Shown here piece by piece: positions 21,531 through 29,758 of a stretch of DNA of 33,644 bases. Within the stretch, counting starts at the first letter, position 1. The number at the start of each line of letters is the position of its first letter. The notes beneath the pieces are model-generated. The model did not search any database. It had not been told where the DNA came from and saw only the letters and a program-made list of their open reading frames with translations. The stretch lies in assembly GCA_017631325.1 (NCBI GenBank), contig JAGBTM010000008.1, forward strand, positions 1 to 33,644. Direction: 5' to 3'. Both the position numbers and the translations under genes were made by a program. This stretch comes from Clostridia bacterium (GTDB lineage Bacteria > Bacillota > Clostridia > Oscillospirales > CAG-272).

Positions 21531-22133
21531 TTACTCCTCGCCTGTGCGCTTACCCTGTATCAAGGAAAGAAGGCGCAAATTCTTAGAACCGAGGTAATAG
21601 CCGAGATGCGTTGCGAAAATCGCCAAAATAGGCGCTACAAAGAAGCCGACGCTCTCAAGAAGATACTGAAGATTTGCATCGTAGGAAAATCCAGAAAAAA
21701 CGGCCTGAATTATACCTAGATACATAGCCTCGATAAATCTGAAGAAGAGATTAAAGAGTGCGAAGGCTGAATAAAGCCCCTCGTCACCCGAGGACATATA
21801 AAGCGCCATACAGATTATAGCCGCGAGTGTTAAAATAAAGTTGGGAATATTGGCAATGAGCGACATAAGAGCGCCCTTATAGCGCTTTGGCGCAAGTCTG
21901 CCACCGTCAATTCTAATTTTATCCTTAGCGCCGCACTCCCAGCCGACAGTGTAAATGAGGACGAGATAAAATCCCGTAGCAAATACCGATGCGGCAATTA
22001 GGACTGTACTATATGTAGACGGGTCCTCTATCGCTCCGATAGCCGCCATTAGCGCAAAGGAAAAAATCGTAATTCCTATCTGATTAATTAGTAGCCTGAC
22101 AATGTCGTAAGAATTATCTTTTAAAAATTTCAT
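21531..22133 (-). CDS. Polytopic membrane protein of unknown function
   Basis: A 200-residue hydrophobic protein with about five membrane segments (near 10-35, 40-65, 90-112, 120-145 and 160-185). I do not recognise the family. The central loop GAKDKIRIDGGRLAPKRYKGAL is basic and probably cytoplasmic. ATG 22133 has GGGAG 8 nt upstream; an earlier in-frame ATG at 22169 lacks an SD and lies at the predicted promoter. It diverges from the recombinase gene and precedes cwlD by 94 nt with only a weak stem between them. Confidence 0.75.
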   Translation of the reverse strand: MKFLKDNSYDIVRLLINQIGITIFSFALMAAIGAIEDPSTYSTVLIAASVFATGFYLVLIYTVGWECGAKDKIRIDGGRLAPKRYKGALMSLIANIPNFILTLAAIICMALYMSSGDEGLYSAFALFNLFFRFIEAMYLGIIQAVFSGFSYDANLQYLLESVGFFVAPILAIFATHLGYYLGSKNLRLLSLIQGKRTGEE

Positions 22134-22159
22134 TGCAATTCTCCCTGTTTGATACATAT

Positions 22160-22187
22160 ATAATATCATATTTTTTTAAAAAAACAA
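22160..22187 (-). promoter_or_regulatory. Promoter of the membrane protein gene
   Basis: Minus strand: TTGTTT (22182-22187), 16-nt spacer, TATTAT (22160-22165). Confidence 0.6.
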
Positions 22188-22219
22188 GTCTATGGCCAAA
22201 ATGTTTACACTTTGTCCAC

Positions 22220-22247
22220 TTTATCGGTATATAAAATTTTGTATAAT
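22220..22247 (+). promoter_or_regulatory. Promoter of the recombinase gene
   Basis: -10 TATAAT at 22242-22247; best -35 match TTTATC (22220-22225) with a 16-nt spacer. The -35 is weak. Confidence 0.55.
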
Positions 22248-22277
22248 AGAAGTGAAAATAAAACAAGGAGACGTGCT

Positions 22278-23315
22278 ATGGCGGTAATGACGTTTAAAAG
22301 CGAGGACTATAAGGCACTGCCCTCTTTTCTTCGCGACTACGCATCTTATCTTGCTGCTATCAAGGGTAACAGTGAGAAAACCGTTTGTGAATATCTTCTG
22401 GATTTGCGAACGTTTTTTCGTTATTACAAGGTAAATCGCGAGGGCCTTGAGCTTTCACCCGAGGAATTTGAGAAGCTTTCCATATCCGATATAACGGTAA
22501 AGGACGCAGCAGACGTTACAGCTCAGAATATCATCAATTTTCTTATGTACGCCGGCTTCGACAGAAAAAACAGCACAACCACCAGAATGCGTAAGCTCAG
22601 CGCGATAAAATCATTCTTTAAATACGCCTATACGAAGCGCCATCTTATAGATAAAAACCCCACCACCGACGTAGACGCTCCGAAGAAAAACTCTACCCTG
22701 CCGAAATATCTTTCGGTAGAGGAGGCGGTAAGACTGCTTGAGGCTGTACGCTCCGACAACGAGTCTAATACCACAGAGAGAGATTACACGATTATCACGC
22801 TGTTTTTGAACACGGGTATGCGTTTATCCGAGCTTGTAGGATTAAATCTTGAGAGCTTTGATTCTGAACTTAGCTACGTAAAGGTTATCGGTAAGGGTAA
22901 TAAGGAAAGAATAATTTACCTTAATCACGCCGCCAGAAGTGCCGTTGCATCATACCTCAGAATACGGCTTGACCCGAGGTATATCAGAACCTCGGACCAC
23001 GCTCTTTTCCTCAGCCGACGAGAGAGTAGAATTTCGGCAAAAACCGTTCAATGGGTAGTGTACAAGTATCTCAATTTAGCAGGACTTGGAGCTAAGGGAC
23101 TTTCGGTACACAAGCTGCGTCATACCGCGGCCACTCTTATGTATCAGAGTGGCAAGGTTGACATAAGAGTGCTTAAGGATATCCTTGGACACGAGCAGCT
23201 CAACACTACTCAAATATACACGCACGTCGTCAGCAGAAACCTCGAGGAAGCTGTTGAAAACAACCCGCTTTCAGACGTTATACCTAAAAGAAATTTAAGT
23301 TCTGCTAAAAAATAA
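22278..23315 (+). CDS. Tyrosine recombinase, XerC/XerD-like
   Basis: Site-specific recombinase of 345 residues. An N-terminal SAM-like core-binding domain (about 15-120) precedes the catalytic domain with all expected residues: Arg182 (NTGMRLSEL), Lys206 (GKGNKE), His278-x-x-Arg281 (HKLRH), His305 (LGHEQLNTTQ) and Tyr314 (IYTHV). Length and motifs fit XerC/D chromosome-dimer resolution more than phage integrases, and there are no phage genes around. ATG 22278 follows AAGGAG by 7 nt. A regulator gene follows 29 nt later. Whether it is XerC, XerD or a single Xer cannot be told by eye. Confidence 0.9.
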   Translation: MAVMTFKSEDYKALPSFLRDYASYLAAIKGNSEKTVCEYLLDLRTFFRYYKVNREGLELSPEEFEKLSISDITVKDAADVTAQNIINFLMYAGFDRKNSTTTRMRKLSAIKSFFKYAYTKRHLIDKNPTTDVDAPKKNSTLPKYLSVEEAVRLLEAVRSDNESNTTERDYTIITLFLNTGMRLSELVGLNLESFDSELSYVKVIGKGNKERIIYLNHAARSAVASYLRIRLDPRYIRTSDHALFLSRRESRISAKTVQWVVYKYLNLAGLGAKGLSVHKLRHTAATLMYQSGKVDIRVLKDILGHEQLNTTQIYTHVVSRNLEEAVENNPLSDVIPKRNLSSAKK

Positions 23316-23344
23316 ATACCATTTTTTAATTTTTGGAGTAAATA

Positions 23345-24187
23345 ATGACACTTGGAGAAAAAATCAAGGAGTTAAGAAAAAACAGACATATCACACAGAG
23401 CGAGCTTTGTGGCGATAAGATAACCAGAAATATGCTTAGCGCTATTGAGTGCGATAAAGCCTCCCCTTCGATAAGCACTCTTGAGCATATCGCATCGCGT
23501 CTTGGTGTGCCCCCATCATACCTGCTCTCAAATGACGAAAATCTTTTCTTCTACGAAAAGCAGGCTTCAATAGCTCACATCAAGGACGCCTTCATGGAGA
23601 AAAAATATCAGTCATGTATCAATGCCATAGGCAAGCTCTCCGACACTGACGACGAGCTTAGATACATACTTGCGCACTCACATTTTGAGCTTGGAAGAAA
23701 ATTCGTGCTTCGAGGCTCCCTGGTAAGCGGATTAAATCACCTGAAGCTCGCTAAGGGCTACTCTCAGTCGACTATATACGATACCGAGCAAATCGACAGA
23801 TTTTTGCTTCTGTTCTCTGCTCTTGCAACCAATATTCAGGCGCCTCTTCTTGAATTTGAGCCACAGCATTTCGAGGACACTCTCGACACACGGCATGATT
23901 ACGAGCTATACAGATACGTGCTCGGAGATACCGACTACAAGTACAAAAATCCTATTTTCGCAAAGCACCTCGAGGCTAAGCGTCTTATGAAGGACACTAA
24001 CTATCGCGCCGCACTGGCGTTGCTTGAGGAAATAGCCGAGGAAAAGAAGGCTGACAAGTATAATTGCTACGTTATGTTTAAGGTTTACACCGATATGGAG
24101 CAGTGCTCAAAGCAGCTTATGAATTTTGAAAATGCGTACAAATATTCGAGCAAAAGAATGTCTATGCTCGAGGGCTTCAAATCCTAA
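23345..24187 (+). CDS. XRE-type helix-turn-helix regulator with TPR-like C-terminal region
   Basis: A 280-residue protein with an N-terminal HTH of the Cro/C1 type (about 5-60; LGEKIKELRKNRHITQSEL ... SISTLEHIASRLGVPPSYLL). The rest is all-helical with TPR-like hairpins (ELRYILAHSHFELGRKFVLRG, NYRAALALLEEIAEEKKADKY), as in Rgg/PlcR-type or HTH-TPR regulators that sense a small ligand or peptide. The HTH is slightly atypical: CGDKITRNMLSAIECDKASPS. SD GGAG lies 6 nt before ATG. Likely co-transcribed with the recombinase. Targets unknown. Confidence 0.82.
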   Translation: MTLGEKIKELRKNRHITQSELCGDKITRNMLSAIECDKASPSISTLEHIASRLGVPPSYLLSNDENLFFYEKQASIAHIKDAFMEKKYQSCINAIGKLSDTDDELRYILAHSHFELGRKFVLRGSLVSGLNHLKLAKGYSQSTIYDTEQIDRFLLLFSALATNIQAPLLEFEPQHFEDTLDTRHDYELYRYVLGDTDYKYKNPIFAKHLEAKRLMKDTNYRAALALLEEIAEEKKADKYNCYVMFKVYTDMEQCSKQLMNFENAYKYSSKRMSMLEGFKS

Positions 24188-24234
24188 TTTTTTAAAAGAG
24201 CAAATCCCGAATTTATTTTATTACGAAAAGCATT

Positions 24235-24267
24235 GGCTCGCTCGCCTTTCAGGTGGGTGGGCCTTTT
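24235..24267 (+). terminator. Terminator after the HTH-TPR regulator gene
   Basis: 12-bp stem GGCTCGCTCGCC / GGTGGGTGGGCC closed with four G-U pairs, 5-nt loop, followed by TTTTGCTTTTT. Confidence 0.8.
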
Positions 24268-24537
24268 GCTTTTTGGCTTCGATTTGGCCGTTTTTCGTCT
24301 TTTGCTTGTGCTTAAGCGCGTGTTGCGTCTTGAGTATTTTTTCAAGCATAATTAAAAAGAATTTGTGGCTAACAAGCCTATATTTGCGTTTTGCTTTTGA
24401 TATGCGCTTGAAATTTAGCGTTTGACGTTTGCTTTGAATATAATGAAGAAAAAATCCATATTTTCTAGCCTTTTGCACCGTTTTTTATGAGTATCGTGCT
24501 TTTTGTTTGTAATTTTACGTATTTTACGAAAAATCTA
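24268..24537 (+). other. T-rich non-coding stretch with repeated TTTTGC motifs
   Basis: About 270 bases without a credible gene. The plus strand is strongly T- and G-rich with repeated TTTTGC/TTTGCG words (for example near 24297, 24387, 24429 and 24470). ORFs here are low-complexity and unsupported by an SD. No promoter, RNA or repeat class is recognised. Confidence 0.4.
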
Positions 24538-24566
24538 TTGACTATTTTTTTGTTTGGTGATATATT
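24538..24566 (+). promoter_or_regulatory. Promoter of the Na+ decarboxylase operon
   Basis: TTGACT (24538-24543), 17-nt spacer, TATATT (24561-24566). The predicted leader is about 110 nt. Confidence 0.75.
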
Positions 24567-24650
24567 ATATTTGTGAAATGTGAGCCAATTTAAGATTTTT
24601 AAACTTTTTTCCATATTTCGCAACTGTTTTTACTTTTTAAAGGAAGGAGA

Positions 24651-24671
24651 GATTTGCTCGGAAAGCAAATC
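24651..24671 (+). promoter_or_regulatory. Hairpin between SD and TTG start of the carboxyltransferase gene
   Basis: Perfect 8-bp stem GATTTGCT / AGCAAATC with loop CGGAA. AAGGAG (24644-24649) lies just before it and TTG (24683) 11 nt after. Removing the hairpin would leave an SD-start spacing of about 12 nt. Confidence 0.6.
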
Positions 24672-24682
24672 AAAATTTCGTT

Positions 24683-26122
24683 TTGGATAAATATACAAAA
24701 ACCGTTTTTTGTAATCTTCCAACGGCAGCCGAGCTTCGTGAAGCGTTAGCATCGGCCGAGGGCTCTGACGTAAGACGGCAGCTTGCCTCACTCTTTGACA
24801 AAAACACCTTCGTTGAAACCGGAGCCTTCGTAAAGCGCGGCAGCTCGGATTTCCTCTCTACTACCCGTACGAGCGAGTTTGAGGGCGTTGTTTGTGGATA
24901 CGGCGCTATTGACGGTAAGCTCTGCTACGTTTTCGCAGAGGACGTATCACGTATGTGCGGTGCGATAGACGACCGTCACGCCAAGAAAATCGCTGACCTT
25001 TATAGGCTGGCTATAAGCAATGCCGCTCCTATAATCGGTATTTTCAACTCCAACGGCACTGATATATTCGAGGGAACGTCTGCTCTTGCTGCTTACGGTA
25101 AAATTATGTCTTATGCAACTCGTGCGTCGGGCGTTATCCCCCAGATAGCCTACATAACCGGCAAGTGTATAGGTACTTCAGCTGCTATCGCCTCGATGTT
25201 TGATATAATCGTAAAGGACGCGTCGGCAACCTGCTACGTTACCTCGCCTGACCTTTCGGGTATCGAGGGGGCGCAGGACGGTATGGTTTCATTCACGGGC
25301 GAGGCCGAGCAGTGCTCATCGTTTATCAGAAGCCTTATAGCCTTCCTTCCCTCCAACTCCTCTATTGGAGTTCAGACCGCTGACGTTTGCACAGACAACC
25401 TCAACAGAAAGCTTGGAAATCTTGATTTCTGTGGCGAGGGTCTTGCAGCCGTTTCGGTTATCGCGGACAACGGTCTTTTCTACGAGCTTTCCCGTGACTA
25501 CGCACCCGAGACGGTTACGGCATTTGCCTCGGTCGGTGGCGTAAGGTGCGGTATTGTAGCTTCCTCCTTTGCAGTAAACGAGGGCAGAATTTGTGCGGCC
25601 TCCGCAAGAAAAATTTCGCGCTTTGTTTCGCTGTGTGACGGCTTCTCTATTCCCGTAATCACACTTGCAGACTCGTACGGTCTTGCTATCGATCCCGAGA
25701 ACGAGGACCTCTTTGCTCCCGAGCTTGCAAAGCTTGCATTTGCGTACGCCGGCTCAACCTGTCCCAAAATAACGGTAATCATGAAGCACGCTATCGGTGC
25801 AGGATTTGTGCTTTTAGGCTCCAAATCTCTCGGCGCTGACATAGTTTACGCTATCGACGACTCAGAGATAGGCGCACTCAGCGCTGAAAGCGGTGTTGCA
25901 TTCGCATGGGACAGATACATTACCGAGGATAAAAAGCGTGAGGACCTTATCGCAGAGTGGAAGAACACAGTTTCTTCTCCCGTAAACGCTGCTTCAAGCG
26001 GTGAAATCGACGATATCATCAGCGTAAATGAGCTCAGAGCAAGAATATGCTCCGCTCTTTTAATGCTCTCTGCAAAGGGTAACGTAAGCGCAACTCCCAA
26101 GCGTAGAATACTTCCTCTTTAA
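24683..26122 (+). CDS. Acyl-CoA carboxyltransferase-like subunit (MmdA/PccB/12S family), divergent
   Basis: A 479-residue member of the biotin-dependent carboxyl transferase family, a crotonase-fold dimer that moves CO2 between an acyl-CoA and carboxybiotin. N-terminal half: YGAIDGKLCYVFAED, ASGVIPQIAYITG. C-terminal half: CDGFSIPVITLAD, PKITVIMKHAIGAGF and SKSLGADIVYA. It leads a cluster with OadG, biotin carrier, OadB and OadA. Odd: the usual DSGGARIQEG is NSNGTDIFEG (122-131) and the GPCAGGA region is GKCIGTSAA (160-168), so oxyanion-hole positions are changed. The likely start is TTG 24683, as no ATG/GTG occurs in frame before Met91. Substrate uncertain; methylmalonyl-CoA is the default family guess. 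Confidence 0.8.
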   Translation: MDKYTKTVFCNLPTAAELREALASAEGSDVRRQLASLFDKNTFVETGAFVKRGSSDFLSTTRTSEFEGVVCGYGAIDGKLCYVFAEDVSRMCGAIDDRHAKKIADLYRLAISNAAPIIGIFNSNGTDIFEGTSALAAYGKIMSYATRASGVIPQIAYITGKCIGTSAAIASMFDIIVKDASATCYVTSPDLSGIEGAQDGMVSFTGEAEQCSSFIRSLIAFLPSNSSIGVQTADVCTDNLNRKLGNLDFCGEGLAAVSVIADNGLFYELSRDYAPETVTAFASVGGVRCGIVASSFAVNEGRICAASARKISRFVSLCDGFSIPVITLADSYGLAIDPENEDLFAPELAKLAFAYAGSTCPKITVIMKHAIGAGFVLLGSKSLGADIVYAIDDSEIGALSAESGVAFAWDRYITEDKKREDLIAEWKNTVSSPVNAASSGEIDDIISVNELRARICSALLMLSAKGNVSATPKRRILPL

Positions 26123-26133
26123 AGGAGAAAATT

Positions 26134-26484
26134 ATGTTTGGTATAGAAGATTTTACTAAAAAAATCGTTGATTTTCAGAATTTCGACCCATCGCAGCTTT
26201 CTGACGCCTTGCTTTTCGGAGGAGCAATACTTCTTATCGGTATGCTTACGGTTTTTTCAGTACTGATAATTTTGTGGCTTTGCTTAACTCTTTTCAAGCT
26301 TTGCTTTTCAAAAAAGACCAAATCTGAAAAAGCAAATTCCAGCGTATCCGAGGTTCAAATTCAACAGGCACAAAGCAAATCAGACGATAAAGAAATCGTC
26401 GCAGTTATAGCGGCTGCTATCGCTGCCGCCGAGAGCGAGACGGACGGCCTTAAATTCAGGGTCGTATCCTTTAGAAGAAAATAA
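26134..26484 (+). CDS. oadG: Na+-pumping decarboxylase gamma subunit (OadG family)
   Basis: A small membrane subunit, 116 residues, with one transmembrane helix (about 27-55; LLFGGAILLIGMLTVFSVLIILWLC split) and a Lys-rich then Ala/Glu-rich cytoplasmic tail. OadG/MmdD subunits hold the alpha subunit to the membrane pump and assist assembly. The tail EIVAVIAAAIAAAESE is typical of the family. SD AAAGGAG lies 7 nt before ATG; only 11 nt separate it from the previous gene. Confidence 0.85.
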   Translation: MFGIEDFTKKIVDFQNFDPSQLSDALLFGGAILLIGMLTVFSVLIILWLCLTLFKLCFSKKTKSEKANSSVSEVQIQQAQSKSDDKEIVAVIAAAIAAAESETDGLKFRVVSFRRK

Positions 26485-26505
26485 GCACGAGAAAGGAATA
26501 TTGAA

Positions 26506-26889
26506 ATGAAAAAATATAATATAACAGTAAACGGCACTACCTACGAGGTAGTTGTAGAAGAGGTTGGTGCGTCTCAGAGCGCTCCCTCGTTCGCATCCCC
26601 CACTCCCGTATTTTCCGCGCCCGCTACTCCCTCTGTAAGCGCGGCACCCGCACCTAAGGCTCCCGCAGCCGCCGGCGCGAGCTCGGTCGTTGCTCCTATG
26701 CCCGGCACCATTCTTGATATAAAAGTAAGCGCAGGTCAGACCGTAAAGAAGGGCGACGTTATCTGCGTGCTCGAGGCCATGAAGATGGAGAACGATATTC
26801 CCGCACCCCAGGACGGCGTAATTGCTTCTATCAACGTACAGAAGGGTGCGTCCATAGCGGCTGGCGACGTTATTGCTACACTTAACTGA
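26506..26889 (+). CDS. Biotin carboxyl carrier protein of a decarboxylase (GcdC/MmdC/1.3S type)
   Basis: A 127-residue carrier. Residues 1-20 resemble the start of 1.3S subunits (MKKYNITVNGTTYEVVVEEV), followed by an Ala/Pro-rich flexible linker (about 22-60) and a biotinyl domain (61-127) with the biotin-accepting Lys93 in EAMKMEN. It carries CO2 between the carboxyltransferase subunits and the membrane pump. The linker gives the swinging motion needed. It is the only biotin domain in this cluster, so both transferases probably share it. SD AAAGGA lies 9 nt before ATG. Confidence 0.94.
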   Translation: MKKYNITVNGTTYEVVVEEVGASQSAPSFASPTPVFSAPATPSVSAAPAPKAPAAAGASSVVAPMPGTILDIKVSAGQTVKKGDVICVLEAMKMENDIPAPQDGVIASINVQKGASIAAGDVIATLN

Positions 26890-26918
26890 TTATTTCGGGA
26901 AAGAATAGGTGTTAGTTA

Positions 26919-28172
26919 ATGAATGAACTTTTAATTGCTATCGAGGACTTCTTGAAAACTACTGGTATTGCCCAAATGTTTTCTTCCTCGTCCGATACGG
27001 CATGGTGGCAATATCTGATAATGTACGTCATAATCGGTACGCTCTTCTATCTTGCTATCGTCAAGAAATACGAGCCGCTGCTTTTGATGCCTATTGCATT
27101 CGGTATGCTTCTTGCCAATCTGCCCGGCGCAGAGCTCATACATCTTGAGTATTTCTTTGACGAATATTACCTCGAGAACGGCATTATTGCAACGGAAGAG
27201 CTTGTAAACGGTCACGTTCCGATGTCACGCATGATAGAAGAGGTAATAAACAACGGAGGTCTTGTCGATATACTCTACCTTGGCGTTAAGCTTGGCGTGT
27301 ATCCCTCGCTTATTTTCCTCGGTGTTGGCGCTATGACGGACTTTTCTCCCCTTATTTCAAATCCTAAATCACTGCTTATGGGAGCAGGCGCACAACTTGG
27401 CGTATTCGTTGCCTTCTTTGCAGCGCTCTTCCTTGGATTTACTCCTGCTGAGGCTGGCGCCATCGGTATCATAGGCGGTGCTGACGGACCTACTGCAATT
27501 CTTGTAACTAAGGAGCTCGCTCCTCAGCTTCTCGGTGCAATAGCAATAGCGGCCTACTCTTATATGGCGCTTATTCCTATTATTCAGCCGCCCTTTATGA
27601 GACTTCTCACAACCGAGAAGGAAAGAACGATAAAAATGACAAATCTTCGTCCTGTTTCGAAACTCGAAAAGGTGCTGTTCCCTATCGTCGTTACCTTTAT
27701 CGTATGTCTTATCGTTCCTGCGGCAGCGCCTCTTGTAGGCTTCCTTATGCTCGGCAACCTCTTTAACGTATCGGGTGTTGCGGACAGACTTTCAAAGACT
27801 GCTCAGAACGAGCTAATTAACATAGTAACGATATGTCTTGGCGTTTCGGTAGGTGCTACTGCAAATGCACAGAACTTCTTGAAGCTTGAAACGCTCTACA
27901 TTATTGCCCTTGGACTTTGCGCATTCTGCGTATCGACCTGCGGCGGACTTATCACCGGAAAGATTATGTGCAAGCTTACCGGCGGTAAAATTAATCCTCT
28001 TATCGGCTCTGCCGGCGTATCTGCCGTTCCTATGGCAGCGCGCGTATCTCAGGACGTGGGACGTGAATACGACCCCTCGAATTTCCTGCTTATGCACGCT
28101 ATGGGACCGAACGTTGCCGGAGTTATCGGCTCTGCCGTTGCAGCCGGCGTGTTCCTTAGCTTCTTCGGCTAA
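26919..28172 (+). CDS. oadB: Na+-translocating decarboxylase beta subunit (OadB/MmdB family)
   Basis: An integral membrane protein of 417 residues with about nine or more membrane segments. It decarboxylates carboxybiotin and exports Na+. The signature GIIGGADGPTAILVT contains the essential Asp (Asp189 here, Asp203 in Klebsiella). A second conserved stretch is GVSVGATANAQNFL, and the C-terminal part has GSAGVSAVPMAARV. It is full length. SD AGGTG lies about 9 nt before ATG. It makes the cluster an energy-conserving pump rather than a soluble transcarboxylase. Confidence 0.95.
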   Translation: MNELLIAIEDFLKTTGIAQMFSSSSDTAWWQYLIMYVIIGTLFYLAIVKKYEPLLLMPIAFGMLLANLPGAELIHLEYFFDEYYLENGIIATEELVNGHVPMSRMIEEVINNGGLVDILYLGVKLGVYPSLIFLGVGAMTDFSPLISNPKSLLMGAGAQLGVFVAFFAALFLGFTPAEAGAIGIIGGADGPTAILVTKELAPQLLGAIAIAAYSYMALIPIIQPPFMRLLTTEKERTIKMTNLRPVSKLEKVLFPIVVTFIVCLIVPAAAPLVGFLMLGNLFNVSGVADRLSKTAQNELINIVTICLGVSVGATANAQNFLKLETLYIIALGLCAFCVSTCGGLITGKIMCKLTGGKINPLIGSAGVSAVPMAARVSQDVGREYDPSNFLLMHAMGPNVAGVIGSAVAAGVFLSFFG

Positions 28173-28200
28173 GGATATTCTAACGAAAGGATAAAAACAA

Positions 28201-29601
28201 ATGTCAAAAGTTTTAATAACAGAAACCGTTTTGCGCGACGCGCATCAGTCGCTCGCGGCTACGAGAATGACTACCGAGGAAATGCTTCCTATTCTCGAGG
28301 ATATGGATAAGGTTGGATATCACTCTCTTGAAGCATGGGGCGGCGCTACCTTTGACGCCTGCCTGCGCTTCTTACACGAGGACCCCTGGATGCGTCTGCG
28401 CGCTATCAAGGACCGCGTAAAGAATACCAAGCTTCAAATGCTCTTCAGAGGACAGAACATTCTCGGCTACCGTCATTATGCAGACGACGTCGTTGAGTAT
28501 TTCGTGCAAAAATCTATTGCAAACGGTATTGATATAATTCGTATTTTCGATGCTCTTAACGACCCAAGAAACCTCGAAACAGCCATTAAGGCTACCATCA
28601 AGGAGGGCGGTCACGTTCAGGCTGCTATTTCCTACACGACCTCTCCCTTCCACACAAACGAGGGCTTCGCTCAGTATGCGAAGCAGCTTGAGGAGATGGG
28701 CGCGAACTCTATATGCATCAAGGATATGTCGGGTCTTCTTAAGCCCTACGAGGCGTACAGACTTGTCAAGACCATCAAAAGCTCGGTTGCTATCCCCGTA
28801 GCGCTTCACTGTCACTACACGGCAGGCCTTGGCTCTATGACGCTGCTCAAGGCTATCGAGGCAGGCGTTGATATAGTTGATACTGCAATTTCGCCTCTTG
28901 CTATGGGTACCTCGCACACCCCCACCGAATCCCTCGTAGCCACTCTTCAGGATACTCCCTACGACACAGGCCTCAGCCTTGAAGCGCTCGACGTCGTAGC
29001 AAAGCACTTTAACAAAATCCGTGAGAAATACCTTGCATCAGGCCTTATCGACACCAAGGTTCTCAAGGTCGACGTTAATGCGCTTCGCTATCAGGTTCCG
29101 GGCGGTATGCTCTCAAACCTTATTTCCCAGCTTAAGCTCGCAGGCAAATCCGACAAGCTCGACGACGTGCTTGAAGAGGTTGCTAACGTAAGAGCAGACG
29201 CCGGTTATCCCCCACTCGTTACTCCCACCTCGCAGATTGTAGGCACTCAGGCCGTAAACAACGTCCTCTTTGCCGACGAGGGACGCTACTCCAGAGTTAC
29301 CAAGGAATTTAAGGGCCTTGTTCGCGGTGAGTACGGTAAATGCCCAGCTCCTATCTCAAACGAGTTCCGCACCAAGATTATAGGCGACGACGAGACGGTT
29401 GATTACAGACCTGCAGACAAAATCGCGCCTGAGATAGACTCACTCCGTCAGAGAGTTGCTCCCTACAAGGAGCAAGACGAGGACCTTCTCTCGCTCGCAC
29501 TCTTCGAGCAGGTAGCTATTAAGTACTTCGACTGGAGAAAACAGCAGAAGTATAAGCTCGATTCCAACGCTGATGCAAGCAACGGAATTCACTCAATTTA
29601 A
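28201..29601 (+). CDS. oadA: Oxaloacetate decarboxylase alpha / transcarboxylase 5S-type carboxyltransferase, without biotin domain
   Basis: A 466-residue TIM-barrel carboxyltransferase of the OadA/PycB/5S family, which carboxylates biotin from oxaloacetate (giving pyruvate), or the reverse. Metal and active-site residues are visible: Asp13 (LRDAHQS), the carbamylated Lys174 (CIKDMSG), and His203/His205 (HCHYTAG). RGQNILGYRHY and the C-terminal conserved domain (QVPGGMLSNL, PTSQIVGTQAV) are present. Unlike Klebsiella OadA it stops before a biotinyl domain, so it depends on the separate carrier at 26506. SD AAAGGA lies about 9 nt before ATG. Confidence 0.94.
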   Translation: MSKVLITETVLRDAHQSLAATRMTTEEMLPILEDMDKVGYHSLEAWGGATFDACLRFLHEDPWMRLRAIKDRVKNTKLQMLFRGQNILGYRHYADDVVEYFVQKSIANGIDIIRIFDALNDPRNLETAIKATIKEGGHVQAAISYTTSPFHTNEGFAQYAKQLEEMGANSICIKDMSGLLKPYEAYRLVKTIKSSVAIPVALHCHYTAGLGSMTLLKAIEAGVDIVDTAISPLAMGTSHTPTESLVATLQDTPYDTGLSLEALDVVAKHFNKIREKYLASGLIDTKVLKVDVNALRYQVPGGMLSNLISQLKLAGKSDKLDDVLEEVANVRADAGYPPLVTPTSQIVGTQAVNNVLFADEGRYSRVTKEFKGLVRGEYGKCPAPISNEFRTKIIGDDETVDYRPADKIAPEIDSLRQRVAPYKEQDEDLLSLALFEQVAIKYFDWRKQQKYKLDSNADASNGIHSI

Positions 29602-29657
29602 TTTTTATTAAACTCTTTTAACGTGTTGCATATTACCGTGCAATTCACATCAAAAGT

Positions 29658-29689
29658 AAAAACTGCCGAGAAATTTCTCGGCAGTTTTT
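29658..29689. terminator. Perfect 32-bp palindromic terminator between oadA and ftsH
   Basis: Arms AAAAACTGCCGAGAAA and TTTCTCGGCAGTTTTT are exact complements (29658-29673 with 29674-29689), so it works equally in both directions for the convergent oadA and ftsH transcripts. Confidence 0.95.
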
Positions 29690-29758
29690 GTTTGCTTTAA
29701 TTATTCTCAAAAACCGTATCCTCTTTGAAACATTCATACGGATAGAGCAAAAAGGAGA

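Noticed and set aside
22278-23315. Recombinase as sign of an integrated element
   Set aside because: Motifs and length suit a Xer housekeeping enzyme; no attachment-site repeats, phage or transfer genes and no base-composition break around it.
24126-24478. Short ORFs on both strands after the HTH-TPR gene
   Set aside because: Low-complexity Phe/Leu/Cys or Lys-rich translations overlapping a terminator, with no SD.
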